Below, piece by piece: positions 44,321 through 54,551 of a stretch of DNA of 64,000 nucleotides. Below the pieces are notes generated by a model, which saw nothing but the letters and a program-made list of their open reading frames with translations, was not told where the DNA came from and did not search any database. The position numbers and the translations under genes are program-made. Where the stretch lies: NCBI GenBank assembly GCA_943913655.1, contig CALTZA010000006.1, positions 1 to 64,000 on the forward strand, written 5' to 3'. Source of the stretch: an uncultured Francisella sp. (GTDB lineage: Bacteria > Pseudomonadota > Gammaproteobacteria > Burkholderiales > Neisseriaceae). Numbering within the stretch: position 1 is the first letter of the stretch; each line of letters begins with the position of its first letter.

Positions 44321-47300
44321 TTAAAGGAATTGTTTTCTAGCAGATAAAAATAGCTGTAACCAAGGACTAAATTCTCCTTGCCATTGCGGCGGGCACCAGC
44401 TTAGCTGTGCATTACGCACAACACGTTCAGGATGCGGCATCATAATCAATACTCGCCCATCTGCGCTATGAACACCTGCTATGCCATATAAAGAACCGTT
44501 TGGATTCATTGGGTAACTATTGGCAACTGTTCCATCATGATTGCAATATTGTAAGGCGATGAAGAAATCATGATGGCCATTTTTCTTGAAGTTTTCTTGA
44601 AGAAATATTACTTGACCTTCGCCGTGAGAAACCACCACGGGTAATATTGCCCCCTGTAGCCCTTGCAACCATAATGAAGAAGAAGTAGGTACTTTAACCA
44701 TCAGTAAGCGCGCTTCATACTGCTCTGATTGGTTTGTGCGAAAACGTGGCCAGAATAAACTTCCCGGTATTAAAATATCTAGTTCACTTAGCATCTGGCA
44801 GCCATTGCAGACTCCCAAACTTAAAGTATCAGATTTCTCAAAAAACTGTCTAAATTGCTCTTCTAGTATTTTATTATATAAAATTGTGCTGGCCCAACCA
44901 CGACCAGCGCCCAGAACATCTCCATAGCTAAACCCCCCACAAGCAGCAAGTACTTGAAATTGATCCAAATGAGTGCGACCGGCAATGAGATCACTTAAGT
45001 GGACATCATGTGCCTCAAAACCAGCTTTAAAGAAAGCAAAAGCCATCTCTAAATGGCCATTAATGCCTTCCTCACGCAAAATAGCCACTTTAGGTTTTAG
45101 TGCTTGACTAACAAAAGGTACAGAAATTGCCTGCGAATCATCAGGTAAGTAGCTGATTAATTTTTTTTGCTCATGATAAATGCTTTCTCGTTCTTCTTTG
45201 GCGCAATTTGGATGATCACGTAAGCTTTGCAAATGATAAGACAGCTGTTGCCAAGCCAATTGTAAATCGACACGAGTTTCTTCTAATACTGTTGTTCCAT
45301 GCCATCGAATACTAAGTGACTCTTTAGTTTGTAAGCGACCGATTATCCGAATAAAATTCGATAGTCCACGACTGGCAAAAGTGTCTAAAAGAGCTTGTGC
45401 TTTTAGAGTTCTCATTTGCACAACCACCCCTAACTCTTCATTAAAAAGCAAGCGCAGTAACGCTTCTTGCTCTGGAATATCGCTAAGAGTATCTTGCAAT
45501 TCATCCAAAGATAGTAAAACCCCCAAACGAGAAGCAAATTGCATTTCTAGCACAGTGGTGATTAAGCCACCATCTGAACGATCATGTAGTGCCAAAATAT
45601 TTTTGTTTTTTAATTCTTCTTGTAATAAATTAAAAATCTCTTTGGCTTGCTCAGGGTAATCAAAATCTGGTGTTTCTCCCTCTTGCCAATGATCAAAAAC
45701 TTGCGCCAAAGCAGAACAAGCAATACGCGCTTGAAATGCTGAAAAATCAACTAGTAATAAAAAAGAATCTCTTTCATCTTGCAATTGGGGACTCACGCTT
45801 AAACGAATATCCTCACTAATTGCAAAAGCAGAAACAATTAGTGATAGTGGTGAAATAACACTTTTTGATACCCCTTGCTCTTGCCAAAGTGCCTTCATAG
45901 ATAAAGAATCTTTACCTACAGGAATAGCTAGTCCTAACTTTAGACATAATTTTGAAGTCGCTGCCACCGCTTGATAGAGTTTGGCATCTTCTCCTGGTTC
46001 TCCACAAGCAGCCATCCAGTTTGCAGATAATTTGATTTTTTTTAAATCTCCAATATAGCAAGCCATTAAATTGCTAAGCGCCTCACCAACGGCCATACGT
46101 ACAGAATGCGTTCCCGACCGAATGGCTAATATACTGCGCTCTCCTATGCTCATTACTTCGCCATAGTAGCTTTCAAAACTCATGGCAGTGATTGCACAAT
46201 CAGCAACTGGTACTTGATATGGCCCCACCATTTGATCACGATAGGTCAGTCCACCTACTGTTCTATCAGCAATAGTTATTAAAAAATCCTTAGCTGCCAC
46301 TGCTGGTAAACGCAATACTCGATAAAGTGCCTCTCTTAATTCAATAGATGCAAGAAAAGTAGCCTCTTGAATATCGGTAGTAGCTGTGATTAACTGATCT
46401 GCGCGTTGATTACGTGGCATTTTACCAAACAATAAAGAAAGCGGTAAATCAACTGGACGATTCTTAAAAAGAACATCCTCTACCACTAATATCTCTTGCT
46501 GCGTTATCTTGCCCACCACAGCAAAAGGACAGCGCTCTCGCTCGCAAATAGCCGTAAATCGGGCTAAATTTTTTGGATTAATGACCAAAACATAACGTTC
46601 TTGTGATTCATTACACCAAATTTCTTTTGGTGACATTTGGGTATTTGCAATAGGGATATCACGTAATTGAAATACTCCTCCTTTGCCAGCATCATGAATT
46701 AATTCAGGAAATGCATTAGATAGTCCGCCTGCACCCACATCATGAATCATAAGAATTGGATTATCTTCACCTAGCTGACAGCAACTATCAATCACTTCCT
46801 GACAACGACGCTCTAACTCTGGATTTTCTCTTTGTACTGAGTTGAAATCTAACTCTATTTGATTATTGCCAGCAAACATGCTAGAAGCAGCCCCCCCACC
46901 CAAGCCAATTAAAAAACCAGGCCCACCCAATTGAATTAATAAGCTCTCATTTGGCACAACCTGTTTCTTACTTTGCTTGGCTTGAATACTACCTAGCCCA
47001 CCAGCCAGCATAATAGGTTTGTGATAACCCCAACGTTGCCCAGCAAAATCAGTTTCTAAAGTTCTAAAATAACCAAGCAAACCAGGACGGCCAAATTCGT
47101 TATTAAAAGAGGCATTACCGATTGGTCCATCTAACATAATTTGCAGGGCACTACTCATCATCTCTGGCTTACCGTAATCTTCCTGTTCCCATGGTTCGAT
47201 ATGAGCTGGGATTCTTAAATTAGAAACTGAAAAGCCACATAAACCCGCTTTAGGTTTGCCACCCCGTCCAGTAGCACCCTCATCTCTGATTTCCCCTCCC

Positions 47301-48241
47301 GAGCCAGTAGCGGCCCCAGAAAATGGTGCAATCGCCGTGGGATGATTGTGTGTTTCAACCTTTATTAACACATGAGTGAGTTCTTCAGAAAAATCATATA
47401 TTTTATTTTTAGTTTGCGCATGCCAGCGTTTAATCTTTTTTCCTTCTATAATTGCGGCATTATCCTTATAGGCAACAATAGTACCCATGGGCTGTGCTTG
47501 ATGCGTTGCCTTAATCATGTTGAATAAACTTAAATCCTGTACTTTATCATTAATCACAAACTGTGCATTAAAGATTTTATGACGGCAATGTTCAGAATTA
47601 GCTTGTGCAAACATCATCAATTCCACATCAGTTGGATTGCGATTTAACTTGCGATAATGCTGCCATAAATAATCTACTTCATCACTGCTCAAAGCCAAGC
47701 CAAATTGTTTATTGGCTTGCCATAAACTTTCTTTGCCGTGTTTTAAAAGATCAATCATCTGTAATGGCTGTGCTAAGGTGTGTTGAAATAGTTGTGTAAA
47801 TAGTTCATTTTGGACAATTACACTTTCTGTCATGCGATCATGAATGAGGGGTATATAAGTTTCGATTGCGACAGAAGGATATGGCTCAAAACGATAAACA
47901 ATACCGCGCTCGACTCGTTTTATTTCAGTCAAACCAGCATGATGCAAGATATCTTGTGCTTTAGAAGACCAAGGAGAGATGGTAGCAAATCGGGGAAAAA
48001 CTGCTACCTCCTGCGCATCTGATAAAAGTGCAAGATCATGATGGAATGAAGCATTTAATAATGTACATAAATGCTCTCGCTTTTTTTTACTTAAAGTTTG
48101 AGTATGTTGCAGCAAATACCAATAGCGACTTTCAATATTCTGACATTCACCAAGACCCAAACGTTTAATGCTTTCTTGTAAGACTCCCATTCTAAAAGGA
48201 GAAAGAGCTATTTCTCCCCGCATTGCGATGATGTCATGCAT
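44321..48241 (-). CDS. purL: Phosphoribosylformylglycinamidine synthase
   Basis: Fourth step of purine synthesis: converts FGAR to FGAM using glutamine and ATP. It is the large single-chain form (1306 residues). The order is an N-terminal PurS-like domain, two PurM-like halves (for example RDEGATGRGGKPKAGLCGFS and the metal-binding VETHNHPTAIAPFSGAATG), and a C-terminal glutamine amidotransferase. The latter has Cys in SLGVCNGCQMLSELD and His/Glu in MMPHPERV. It diverges from dnaB and appears single. Confidence 0.97.
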   Translation of the reverse strand: MHDIIAMRGEIALSPFRMGVLQESIKRLGLGECQNIESRYWYLLQHTQTLSKKKREHLCTLLNASFHHDLALLSDAQEVAVFPRFATISPWSSKAQDILHHAGLTEIKRVERGIVYRFEPYPSVAIETYIPLIHDRMTESVIVQNELFTQLFQHTLAQPLQMIDLLKHGKESLWQANKQFGLALSSDEVDYLWQHYRKLNRNPTDVELMMFAQANSEHCRHKIFNAQFVINDKVQDLSLFNMIKATHQAQPMGTIVAYKDNAAIIEGKKIKRWHAQTKNKIYDFSEELTHVLIKVETHNHPTAIAPFSGAATGSGGEIRDEGATGRGGKPKAGLCGFSVSNLRIPAHIEPWEQEDYGKPEMMSSALQIMLDGPIGNASFNNEFGRPGLLGYFRTLETDFAGQRWGYHKPIMLAGGLGSIQAKQSKKQVVPNESLLIQLGGPGFLIGLGGGAASSMFAGNNQIELDFNSVQRENPELERRCQEVIDSCCQLGEDNPILMIHDVGAGGLSNAFPELIHDAGKGGVFQLRDIPIANTQMSPKEIWCNESQERYVLVINPKNLARFTAICERERCPFAVVGKITQQEILVVEDVLFKNRPVDLPLSLLFGKMPRNQRADQLITATTDIQEATFLASIELREALYRVLRLPAVAAKDFLITIADRTVGGLTYRDQMVGPYQVPVADCAITAMSFESYYGEVMSIGERSILAIRSGTHSVRMAVGEALSNLMACYIGDLKKIKLSANWMAACGEPGEDAKLYQAVAATSKLCLKLGLAIPVGKDSLSMKALWQEQGVSKSVISPLSLIVSAFAISEDIRLSVSPQLQDERDSFLLLVDFSAFQARIACSALAQVFDHWQEGETPDFDYPEQAKEIFNLLQEELKNKNILALHDRSDGGLITTVLEMQFASRLGVLLSLDELQDTLSDIPEQEALLRLLFNEELGVVVQMRTLKAQALLDTFASRGLSNFIRIIGRLQTKESLSIRWHGTTVLEETRVDLQLAWQQLSYHLQSLRDHPNCAKEERESIYHEQKKLISYLPDDSQAISVPFVSQALKPKVAILREEGINGHLEMAFAFFKAGFEAHDVHLSDLIAGRTHLDQFQVLAACGGFSYGDVLGAGRGWASTILYNKILEEQFRQFFEKSDTLSLGVCNGCQMLSELDILIPGSLFWPRFRTNQSEQYEARLLMVKVPTSSSLWLQGLQGAILPVVVSHGEGQVIFLQENFKKNGHHDFFIALQYCNHDGTVANSYPMNPNGSLYGIAGVHSADGRVLIMMPHPERVVRNAQLSWCPPQWQGEFSPWLQLFLSARKQFL

Positions 48242-48350
48242 TCTAAAATACCCTAAGCCTCTTCAACTAATACGAAGAAAAGCATGATTATAATTTTTCT
48301 CTCTCCAGGACTCAATGAGTGTTGTAAAAGAGCCATTTTCCCAAATTAAG

Positions 48351-48379
48351 TTTCAATGATTTTTATTATTCGCTATAAT
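48351..48379 (+). promoter_or_regulatory. Probable dnaB promoter
   Basis: A perfect TATAAT (48374-48379) with a weak TTTCAA 17 bases upstream, about 37 bases before the dnaB start. Confidence 0.4.
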
Positions 48380-48415
48380 TTAAGCGCCTTAGCCGTAAAA
48401 AAATAATTAAATTGT

Positions 48416-49822
48416 ATGACTGCCGATCACTCTTTCTTAGATATTTCTTCTAATTTTCTTAATGAACAAGCTAATGAGTCTGAGGCCAAGCTAACCCTGC
48501 CGCGCAGTATCGACGCGGAACAAGCAGTATTAGGAGCAATTTTAGCCGATAATGAGCTATGGTTTGAAATACAGTCTATCTTAGTAGAAGACGATTTTTA
48601 TAATATATCTCATCAAAGTATTTATCAAGCAATATTTTCCCTTATTAATCGCAATACTCGTGCTGATTCAATTACCGTGGCAGAACTGCTAAACAACAAT
48701 AAGCAGCTGGAAAAAATTAAAGGTGGGCGCTCCTATCTAGTTGAAATGATGCAAAACGTTCCTGCCATCAGCAATGTTGTTGGTTACGCCAATATTATTA
48801 GAGATAAATCAATACTTCGCCAACTCTATACGATAGGACGGAAAATTAGCGAAATGGCTTATCAAGAAGGCTGTGGCGCCATAGATATTTTAGATGAAGC
48901 AGAAAAGTTAATTTTTGGTATCGCCGAAGAACATCATCGTAGAGGATCAACTTTGTTACCGGTCGGTCAATATATTCCGTTGATTGAAAAACGCATTGCC
49001 AAGATACACGGCAAGCCTAATAATGGGATTACAGGTATTGAAACCGGTTTTTATGATTTAGATAAAATTACTTCTGGCTTGCAAGCAGGTGATCTTATCA
49101 TTATTGCAGGGCGCCCCTCCATGGGTAAAACGGCTTTTGCTGTTAATATTGCTGAACATTGTTCATTAAGCAATCAAGGTTCAGTTGCCATATTTTCTAT
49201 GGAAATGCCAGCAGAACAATTGGTGACCCGGATGATTAGTTCTACTGGAGAAATTAGTATTAACCAAATTCGCTCCGGTCAATTTGATGGGCGTGACCAC
49301 TATAAATTTCAAGAAGCGCTTAATAAATTACTTCCTTCTCGTATTTTTATCGATGAAACAGCTGGGCTTAGCGCACTGGATATTCGAGCAAAAGTGAGAC
49401 GCTTTAAGCGCCTAAACCCTGATTTAAGTTTAGTGATTGTTGATTATATTCAACTTATGTCGGGTTTTGGTAAAAATAGTAACAATCGTGTGACTGAACT
49501 GGGTGAGATTTCTCGTTCTTTAAAGGCCTTAGCCAAAGAAATCAATATTCCGATAATTGTGTTATCACAATTATCTCGTAGTGTAGAGACTCGCCAGGAT
49601 AAACGACCAATTATGTCTGATCTACGAGATTCAGGTGCTATTGAACAAGATGCTGACATTATTATTTTTATGTATCGTGCTGGTTACTATAGTCGAGAAG
49701 AAGGAGAAAAAGAACCAGTGAATGACCCCGCAGAAGCTATTATTCGCAAGCACAGAAACGGTGCGTTAGGGAGCATTAAACTTTTTTTCCGGGGAGAATA
49801 CAGCAAATTTATGAATGCGTAA
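48416..49822 (+). CDS. dnaB: Replicative DNA helicase
   Basis: Hexameric helicase at the replication fork. The N-terminal domain (LPRSIDAEQAVLGAILADN) is followed by Walker A GRPSMGKTAFAVNIA, FSMEMPAEQLVTRM, Walker B LVIVDYIQLM and SDLRDSGAIEQDADII. At 468 residues it is normal. No intein is present. There is no clear ribosome site before the ATG. Confidence 0.97.
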   Translation: MTADHSFLDISSNFLNEQANESEAKLTLPRSIDAEQAVLGAILADNELWFEIQSILVEDDFYNISHQSIYQAIFSLINRNTRADSITVAELLNNNKQLEKIKGGRSYLVEMMQNVPAISNVVGYANIIRDKSILRQLYTIGRKISEMAYQEGCGAIDILDEAEKLIFGIAEEHHRRGSTLLPVGQYIPLIEKRIAKIHGKPNNGITGIETGFYDLDKITSGLQAGDLIIIAGRPSMGKTAFAVNIAEHCSLSNQGSVAIFSMEMPAEQLVTRMISSTGEISINQIRSGQFDGRDHYKFQEALNKLLPSRIFIDETAGLSALDIRAKVRRFKRLNPDLSLVIVDYIQLMSGFGKNSNNRVTELGEISRSLKALAKEINIPIIVLSQLSRSVETRQDKRPIMSDLRDSGAIEQDADIIIFMYRAGYYSREEGEKEPVNDPAEAIIRKHRNGALGSIKLFFRGEYSKFMNA

Positions 49823-50000
49823 ATATAATCTAATAAACCAACTATAACTCTCTTGTTTTTTGTTTTGTCGCTTATCCCTATTTTTCAACCATTAATCCAG
49901 AAACAGTAACTTTTACTTATTTTCTTACGCTAAGATAAGTATAGAGGTATGCGCAAGATGTGCTTTGCCTACTTATCAAGTTAACACGAAAGCAAATCTT

Positions 50001-50681
50001 ATGTACTTAAGCTCACCCAAGCACCGTGGATTTACCTTATTAGAGCTGTTGGTTGTGCTGATTTTAGTTGCGATTACTGTCTCCATGGCCCTACCTTCTT
50101 TTTTAAGTGCAATACGCCGCTCTGAAGTACGTTCTGCTGCTTTACAGCTTGCAAGCGTGATTAACTATGCCCGAGTGGAAGCGATACGACAAGGAGAAAT
50201 CGCTTATATCGTACCAACGTATTTTAGAAAAAATGGAAAATTTGATGATCCAGAGAAATATAGTTGGCAAAAAGCAAATGGCTTACTGGCCTTTATAGAT
50301 AATATGGGTAATGATTTTAGAGGAACTGCCCATTACAATAAAGATGAAGAAATAAGAAGTACACAGATTAAAAATTCTATTGCAATGGTTGCAGAGGTTG
50401 CACCTCTTAGCAATTTAAATCAGTTTACTACAAATGAAATAGGGCTTTTGATCTACCCTAATGGAGAAATGAAATATACCCCTAATTATCGATCTACTAG
50501 CAAAGGCAACAGCGGCTATATTGTACGTATTACCTTAAAAGATAAACGCGTACCTACAGATTATCATTGTTTATGGATTGATACGCTTGCGCGAGCCCAT
50601 AGTTGTCCTAGCGCACTTAAAGCAGCAGATGTATCTGATATTGAAAAACAAATTTGTAGTTGTGGACCAGTCACCAAATAA
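50001..50681 (+). CDS. Type IV pilus minor pilin, FimT/PilH-like
   Basis: Type III-signal (prepilin) protein: leader MYLSSPKHRG, then FTLLELLVVLILVAITVSMA, cut by PilD and methylated on Phe. The Glu5 of mature pilins is present (FTLLE). The start at 50001 gives a normal 10-residue leader; the frame is open 36 bases earlier. The C-terminal globular part contains several cysteines (CLWIDT, SCPSALKA, QICSCGP). First of five consecutive prepilin-like genes. Confidence 0.88.
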   Translation: MYLSSPKHRGFTLLELLVVLILVAITVSMALPSFLSAIRRSEVRSAALQLASVINYARVEAIRQGEIAYIVPTYFRKNGKFDDPEKYSWQKANGLLAFIDNMGNDFRGTAHYNKDEEIRSTQIKNSIAMVAEVAPLSNLNQFTTNEIGLLIYPNGEMKYTPNYRSTSKGNSGYIVRITLKDKRVPTDYHCLWIDTLARAHSCPSALKAADVSDIEKQICSCGPVTK

Positions 50682-50706
50682 ATCCCAACCAAAGAGAAAG
50701 AAACTC

Positions 50707-51327
50707 ATGATGATAAAAGGCCCTTTACAACAAGCTGGTTTCACTGTGATTGAAGTGGTAGTATCAATGTTTATCTTGGCTTTAGGAATTATGGCAATGA
50801 TTGGCATGCAAACTCGGACTTTAGGTAGTATTCAACAGGCAGAAAATATTTCTCAAGTATCACAGGCAGTTGAAAATTTAGCCAGTGGTGTCTCGCTTAA
50901 TCCTCATCTTAAGTTGGAAGTTACTCCTAAAGGATATGAAACCCGCAAAGATTATTCTCTTTATCAGTTGCCTCATGGTTGCATTGATCAAAGTATTACA
51001 CCTTTTATTGAACAAAACAGCCAATATAGTAAAAAACAATTTGCTCAAACCACACTGAAACAATTCTGTACAGAAATAAAACAAATTACTAGCATTGACC
51101 CTAAAGACATCCAACTTAAAGTATGCCCTAACTCCAAGATAGAATCTAATTTGTCTTGGAATTTTTCTTGTCAAGACAATGGGGCGCAAACCGTTGTTAA
51201 AGTGGTATGGAAATATAAAACCGAAATTCAAAAACCAGAACAAGAAAACCAACAGGAAAAAAAGTTACAAATGCTTGATGAAAACAATAAAGTGACCCTA
51301 TCTTATCAAGTCCCTTTGAACGAATAG
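50707..51327 (+). CDS. pilV: Type IV pilus minor pilin PilV
   Basis: Leader MMIKGPLQQAG followed by FTVIEVVVSMFILALGIMAM, typical of PilV; the mature Glu5 is present. Next comes IGMQTRTLGSIQQAENISQ, a PilV-like helical extension. The ATG at 50707 is chosen because the open frame upstream (from 50578) overlaps the FimT gene. 206 residues. Confidence 0.88.
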   Translation: MMIKGPLQQAGFTVIEVVVSMFILALGIMAMIGMQTRTLGSIQQAENISQVSQAVENLASGVSLNPHLKLEVTPKGYETRKDYSLYQLPHGCIDQSITPFIEQNSQYSKKQFAQTTLKQFCTEIKQITSIDPKDIQLKVCPNSKIESNLSWNFSCQDNGAQTVVKVVWKYKTEIQKPEQENQQEKKLQMLDENNKVTLSYQVPLNE

Positions 51328-51351
51328 GTAATCTTATTTCGAAAGATAAAC

Positions 51352-52686
51352 ATGAAAAGATCTCCTTCTTGCTATCAACAAAACGGTTTTACTCTAATTG
51401 AGTTTCTGCTAGCAAGTGCTATTGGCCTCTTGTTGGGGGCTGCTGTATTATCACTTTATTTTTATACCAGTCGCTTAAATCATATTGCTGGCCTAAACTT
51501 ATCTGTGCATGAAGACTTACGTGCTATCTCCCGCTCTATTAATCAAGATGCGGCAATGGCTGGTAGCTTTGGCTGTTTGTCTTTGACTTCCCTATACAGT
51601 CAGGATAGTAAAAACATCGATGATCAGTTTAATCGTCAATTCCACGTTTATTTTAATGACAGTATCCCTAAAGATAGTCCAATTGTGTTTGACAAGCCTG
51701 GAGATTCTGCGCGCTCTTCTAATCAAAATTTTGGAGTTGCTTTGCTTAATCCAGAAAGACTTAAGATCCCTAATTTTCAGGCCAAAAGTAAGGCTTTGAC
51801 TTTCTACTATGCCATCGGTGAAGCATCTGCTTTCAGCGATATGTTTACCTCTACAGGAGACACACTTGCTGATTACAAAGCTGCTGATAATTCTCATAAT
51901 CAATATGTGATTTCAGCTGTCAAACAAGGAGGATATATTGCTTTTGGTAGCTGCCATGGTTTAGACATTTTTAAAGCGAAGCCAAGTAATACTGATATCG
52001 TTAATGAAAAAGAAGTTATCCACTTGAATGAGGAGACTTTGGGAGATGTGCGCATGACTCCTACCATAGCAGCAATCACCAATGAACAAACATTCGCTTC
52101 TCATTTAATGCGTTATATCGTTCATTCCTACGTAGTGGGACAGTTCAATAACGGTCCTTTGGGTTTATATAAAATAGAACTCAATGAAAACGGCAGCTGG
52201 GGGCCACCTGTGCTACTCTCTTCTCATGTCAGCAAGATGCAGGTTTCTTTTATCTACCCGACTGATTGGGATAAGGAACATCAACATCCTCTGGGCTGTC
52301 CCAGCGCCTTTAATGATGATGTCTATACAAATGACAAACAAACCTTGGAAGAGAAATTTAATCAATACCAATTTTTCGAGCGAGATAATCCAACTTTCAC
52401 TGCCACTCATGATCCCCAAAATCCTAAAGGGGGCAAACGCGAAGATTTAAAAAAGGTATTAAAAGCAGAAAGGCGTTACTTAGCACCTTCTGCAGTGAAT
52501 GTGGTTTTGACCGTGAATTATCCAAAACTCTCTCGTCCTTTCGGTTTGGGAAAAAATGATGATGGGTTATCTACCGAAAGCAGTCATGTCGATTTAAATG
52601 ACAACAAAAGTGACAAGAAACTTTTTAGAATATTTTCTTCTATCAAAGGTGGTAATGAATGTGCCGATCGAAATTTAGTGGATTAA
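51352..52686 (+). CDS. pilW: Type IV pilus minor pilin PilW
   Basis: Leader MKRSPSCYQQNG with FTLIEFLLASAIGLLLGAAV, the PilW pattern, and a long C-terminal domain (444 residues, larger than many PilW). PilW acts with PilV, PilX and PilY1 to prime pilus assembly. It overlaps pilX by 28 bases. A separate gene at 59238 encodes the unrelated PilF/PilW lipoprotein. Confidence 0.85.
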   Translation: MKRSPSCYQQNGFTLIEFLLASAIGLLLGAAVLSLYFYTSRLNHIAGLNLSVHEDLRAISRSINQDAAMAGSFGCLSLTSLYSQDSKNIDDQFNRQFHVYFNDSIPKDSPIVFDKPGDSARSSNQNFGVALLNPERLKIPNFQAKSKALTFYYAIGEASAFSDMFTSTGDTLADYKAADNSHNQYVISAVKQGGYIAFGSCHGLDIFKAKPSNTDIVNEKEVIHLNEETLGDVRMTPTIAAITNEQTFASHLMRYIVHSYVVGQFNNGPLGLYKIELNENGSWGPPVLLSSHVSKMQVSFIYPTDWDKEHQHPLGCPSAFNDDVYTNDKQTLEEKFNQYQFFERDNPTFTATHDPQNPKGGKREDLKKVLKAERRYLAPSAVNVVLTVNYPKLSRPFGLGKNDDGLSTESSHVDLNDNKSDKKLFRIFSSIKGGNECADRNLVD

Positions 52687-53369
52687 AAAGAAATGAGCAG
52701 GGCTACATCCTAATCGTAGTACTGGCTATTTTAGTTCTGCTCACCTTATTGATTTATACTACCTATTTGAGTGCTGAAAGTGCATTAAAAGAGACTTCTT
52801 TAGAATCAGATAGACGTTATGCTCAGTCTTTGGTAGAGGCCACCACGGCGATTGCTGCTCAAGAAATAAGTCACCTTTTTTCCAATCCACAAAACAAAAT
52901 TATTCCACCTGCTGGTAGCTATGACGAAGGACGGGTTCAAGGGGGAGTATTGCTTGCTCAGTTATCTGAAGGTGGGCCATTACTTAAGATGTTCGATGAA
53001 AGCAATTGGCCTCAATATTTTCGTATTAATTGTGATGGTATTAAAGGAAAATTAAAGGGCTTATGTAGCACTTCTATTCTTAGTAATGATAGGGTCACTA
53101 AAAAACCGATTTATCCACCCCCACCTGTTTACGATCGTCCCAATGTATTTAATGAATATGGTGGTAAAAAACAATGTGGTAATGCTTTTACAATCGACCA
53201 GAAAACGCTTCCTAATGAAGCAGTGAGAGAACCGTGCTATGTCGTCGAGTTTATGGGAATTGATTTTCATACCCGTACATTGCGCTTTCGTATTACGGCA
53301 ATTGCCTGGGGCAGACATCCAAAAACCTCTGTAAAAATGCAAACAACTTATGAGATGGATTATGATTAA
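52659..53369 (+). CDS. pilX: Type IV pilus assembly protein PilX
   Basis: Short basic N-terminus then QGYILIVVLAILVLLTLLIY, the degenerate prepilin-like helix of PilX (Gly then Tyr, without Phe). The following helix, TTYLSAESALKETSLESDRR, is typical of the PilX N-terminal domain. It is 236 residues and overlaps pilW. Its 3' end overlaps the next pilin. Confidence 0.85.
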   Translation: MCRSKFSGLKRNEQGYILIVVLAILVLLTLLIYTTYLSAESALKETSLESDRRYAQSLVEATTAIAAQEISHLFSNPQNKIIPPAGSYDEGRVQGGVLLAQLSEGGPLLKMFDESNWPQYFRINCDGIKGKLKGLCSTSILSNDRVTKKPIYPPPPVYDRPNVFNEYGGKKQCGNAFTIDQKTLPNEAVREPCYVVEFMGIDFHTRTLRFRITAIAWGRHPKTSVKMQTTYEMDYD

Positions 53370-53847
53370 TTGCTCTTATATCAATAAACAATCAACAAAA
53401 GGTTTCACCTTATTAGAAATAATGGTAGTACTAATCATATTAGGTATTTTGACCAGTTTCGTTGTTAGCACTTATTCTCGTTATACTGAGCGCTCTCACT
53501 TAGATATTGCACAAATGATGTTATCGAATTACGCCCAAGAAATTACTGCCTTTCAGTTAAAAACAGGTCGTGTGCCAGATACAGAAGAAGAATACGAGAC
53601 CTTTAAAAAACAAATGACTCATGATCCTAATTTGGATCACCAGTACAGGGGGTTTTTCCAAGTGCAATTTGCTCAAGGTAATAAAGAATTATTAGCTGTG
53701 CCGCAAAAGAAACATCGATACCCGTCATATGCCAAAATGAAACTTGATGATTACAGTATTTTTATTTGCAAGCATGCTCCTGCACTATATAAAGCTGAAG
53801 GTGGCGAATGCAAAAAAGCAATTACTAGTAAGTCCTTAAATATGTAA
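53362..53847 (+). CDS. Type IV pilin-like protein, PilE group
   Basis: Leader MINCSYINKQSTKG followed by FTLLEIMVVLIILGILTSFV, a standard class IVa prepilin with Glu5. It is 162 residues with cysteines near the C-terminus (FICKHAP, GGECKKA) that could form the D-loop disulfide. An ATG four codons earlier at 53350 is possible. It ends the minor-pilin operon; pilY1, which usually separates PilX from PilE, is absent. Confidence 0.85.
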   Translation: MINCSYINKQSTKGFTLLEIMVVLIILGILTSFVVSTYSRYTERSHLDIAQMMLSNYAQEITAFQLKTGRVPDTEEEYETFKKQMTHDPNLDHQYRGFFQVQFAQGNKELLAVPQKKHRYPSYAKMKLDDYSIFICKHAPALYKAEGGECKKAITSKSLNM

Positions 53848-54170
53848 TTAGATTTACAATCAAAGCATGTTCTGGAGAAGCAAACTTCCTTATGATTAGA
53901 CGTTTTAATTGCTAAGATCAATAAAAAAGCGAAAAAACTTTCTGCTTTGCTCAATTCGAAGGGGATAAATCTATAACAACCACAGCTTATGCGCTAGCCA
54001 GTACACCTAATGATATTAGCTACGATTTATTTGAGTAACATCACAAGCATACTATTTTTTACTTTTATCCATAGGTATAGCCAATATGCTGAAAGTAAAA
54101 ATTAACTAAAGCGAACAGCCAATTGGCAACTTATCTCTTCTCCACCAACGTAAAATATTTGGATGTAATT
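53848..54170. other. Gap after the pilin operon, possible coding relic
   Basis: A 323-base gap between the pilin and hfq. No intact gene is seen. A plus-strand piece around 53945-54038 reads FAQFEGDKSITTTAYALAS, then TPNDISYDLFE and a stop, which looks protein-like but has no start. It could be the degraded tail of a further gene; no family is recognised. Confidence 0.3.
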
Positions 54171-54458
54171 TTACTCTTCTTTGTCATTGTGCAAGCTATC
54201 ACCTGCTGAAGAGGGTGCGCAATCTGCAGCTGCTGAACATGCAATGGAAACTGTGCGTGCAGGAACGATTGTTGAAATTGCATGCTTGTATACCATCTGA
54301 GTTACTGTTGAATTTCTCAATAACACCACATATTGATCAAACGACTCTACTTGTCCCTGCAATTTAATACCATTAACCAAATAAATAGAAACAGGAATAT
54401 GCTCTTTTCTCAAGGCATTTAAAAAAGGATCTTGTAACATCTGTCCTTTATTTAACAT
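54171..54458 (-). CDS. hfq: RNA chaperone Hfq
   Basis: Hexameric Sm-like protein that helps sRNAs pair with mRNAs. Sm1 is QDPFLNALRKEHIPVSIYLV and NGIKLQGQVESFDQYVVLL; Sm2 is YKHAISTIVPAR. It is 95 residues with a tail ending in an acidic stretch. GGAGA precedes the ATG. It follows der, as in betaproteobacteria (der-hfq); hflX is not found next. Confidence 0.95.
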   Translation of the reverse strand: MLNKGQMLQDPFLNALRKEHIPVSIYLVNGIKLQGQVESFDQYVVLLRNSTVTQMVYKHAISTIVPARTVSIACSAAADCAPSSAGDSLHNDKEE

Positions 54459-54551
54459 AATTATGGCTCTCCGTGATTAAAATATAAAATAATTAACTAT
54501 TGATTAGTGTTTTACCATAGTAGCACAAGACTTATAGAATATGAGATTTTT

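Noticed and set aside
45381..45659. 92-codon plus-strand open frame inside purL
   Set aside because: Serine- and cysteine-rich antisense reading of purL without start signals.
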